Of a DNA stretch of 64,000 nt, positions 63,953 through 64,000 are shown one piece after another. Location: assembly GCF_014639235.1 (NCBI RefSeq), contig NZ_BMFU01000011.1, positions 62,001-126,000 of the forward strand. The letters run 5' to 3'. The notes under the pieces were generated by a model that made no database searches, was not told the origin of the DNA, and was given only the letters and a program-made list of their open reading frames with translations. The position numbers and the translations under genes are program-made. Each line of letters opens with the position of its first letter. The stretch's first letter is position 1. Origin of the DNA: Paenibacillus silvae. Lineage in GTDB: Bacteria > Bacillota > Bacilli > Paenibacillales > Paenibacillaceae.

Positions 63953-64000
63953 TTAAACCGGTTTGTTAATGGTAACGTGGCGTCCGTTCAACTGGACCAG
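63953..64000 (-). CDS. purN: 3' end of purN, phosphoribosylglycinamide formyltransferase (partial)
   Basis: The frame ...VQLNGRHVTINKPV ends at TAA 63953-63955. It resembles the C-terminus of Bacillus-type PurN (VHIDGRRV-like), and purN precedes purH-purD in this gene order. Only 15 codons are in the window, so the identification rests mainly on context. Confidence 0.6.
   Translation of the reverse strand: MVQLNGRHVTINKPV

Overview
The window is low-GC Gram-positive DNA, most likely from Paenibacillus. The evidence is the strong GGAGG-type ribosome binding sites, frequent TTG and GTG starts, purN-purH-purD order, YqfQ-like and YerC proteins, copper-amine-oxidase-N surface proteins, and MhqE/MhqD and RlmD homologues. 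Genus is inferred from family resemblance, not from an rRNA gene. No rRNA, tRNA, CRISPR array or insertion sequence was seen.

Region 1 (1 to about 23 kb, all minus strand) is the interior of a large integrative/conjugative-type element. Reading downstream, it has ParA, overlapping ParB, a terminator, a 55-aa ORF and an element-type 201-aa protein. A Tad/Flp-like secretion cluster follows: a SAF-domain CpaB-like protein, two TadZ-like P-loop proteins without a normal Walker lysine, a TadA/CpaF ATPase, a double TadB/TadC-like membrane protein and four small single-span pilin-like proteins. Next come two secreted surface proteins, a 163-aa protein, and a giant N6-methylase/helicase that runs off the left edge with tnpV overprinted in another frame. 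No relaxase, VirB4/VirD4 or recombinase is in view, so the mobile label rests on content and context.

Region 2 (23.1-27.1 kb) is an AT-rich two-gene module: an OLD-family ATPase/TOPRIM nuclease and a UvrD-like helicase, i.e. a Gabija-like anti-phage system. It sits between parA and the 3' end of rlmD. rlmD/rumA is a known ICE integration hotspot in other Firmicutes. The exact junction was not found.

Region 3 (27.4-64 kb) is chromosomal housekeeping and accessory DNA: rlmD, a 1.1-kb repeat-rich gap, a diacylglycerol kinase, a secreted NLP/NPP1 cytolysin-like protein, yerC-cbiX, a YqfQ-like protein, an AlkD-like protein, corA, DUF47-pit, a DUF3048 lipoprotein, DoxX behind an FNR-type promoter, hydrolases, an AraC regulator, a repeat-rich surface protein, a GNAT enzyme, ilvA, mhqE-mhqD, two CNNM/CBS transporters, and purN(end)-purH-purD.

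Several non-coding signals stand out. A 189-228 bp inverted-repeat element occurs three times, once inside the pur operon exactly against the purN stop codon. A second short palindromic family occurs at three places. Two groups of DnaA-box sequences flank corA. Two paralogous transporter genes share a leader in which a hairpin separates the Shine-Dalgarno from a TTG start.
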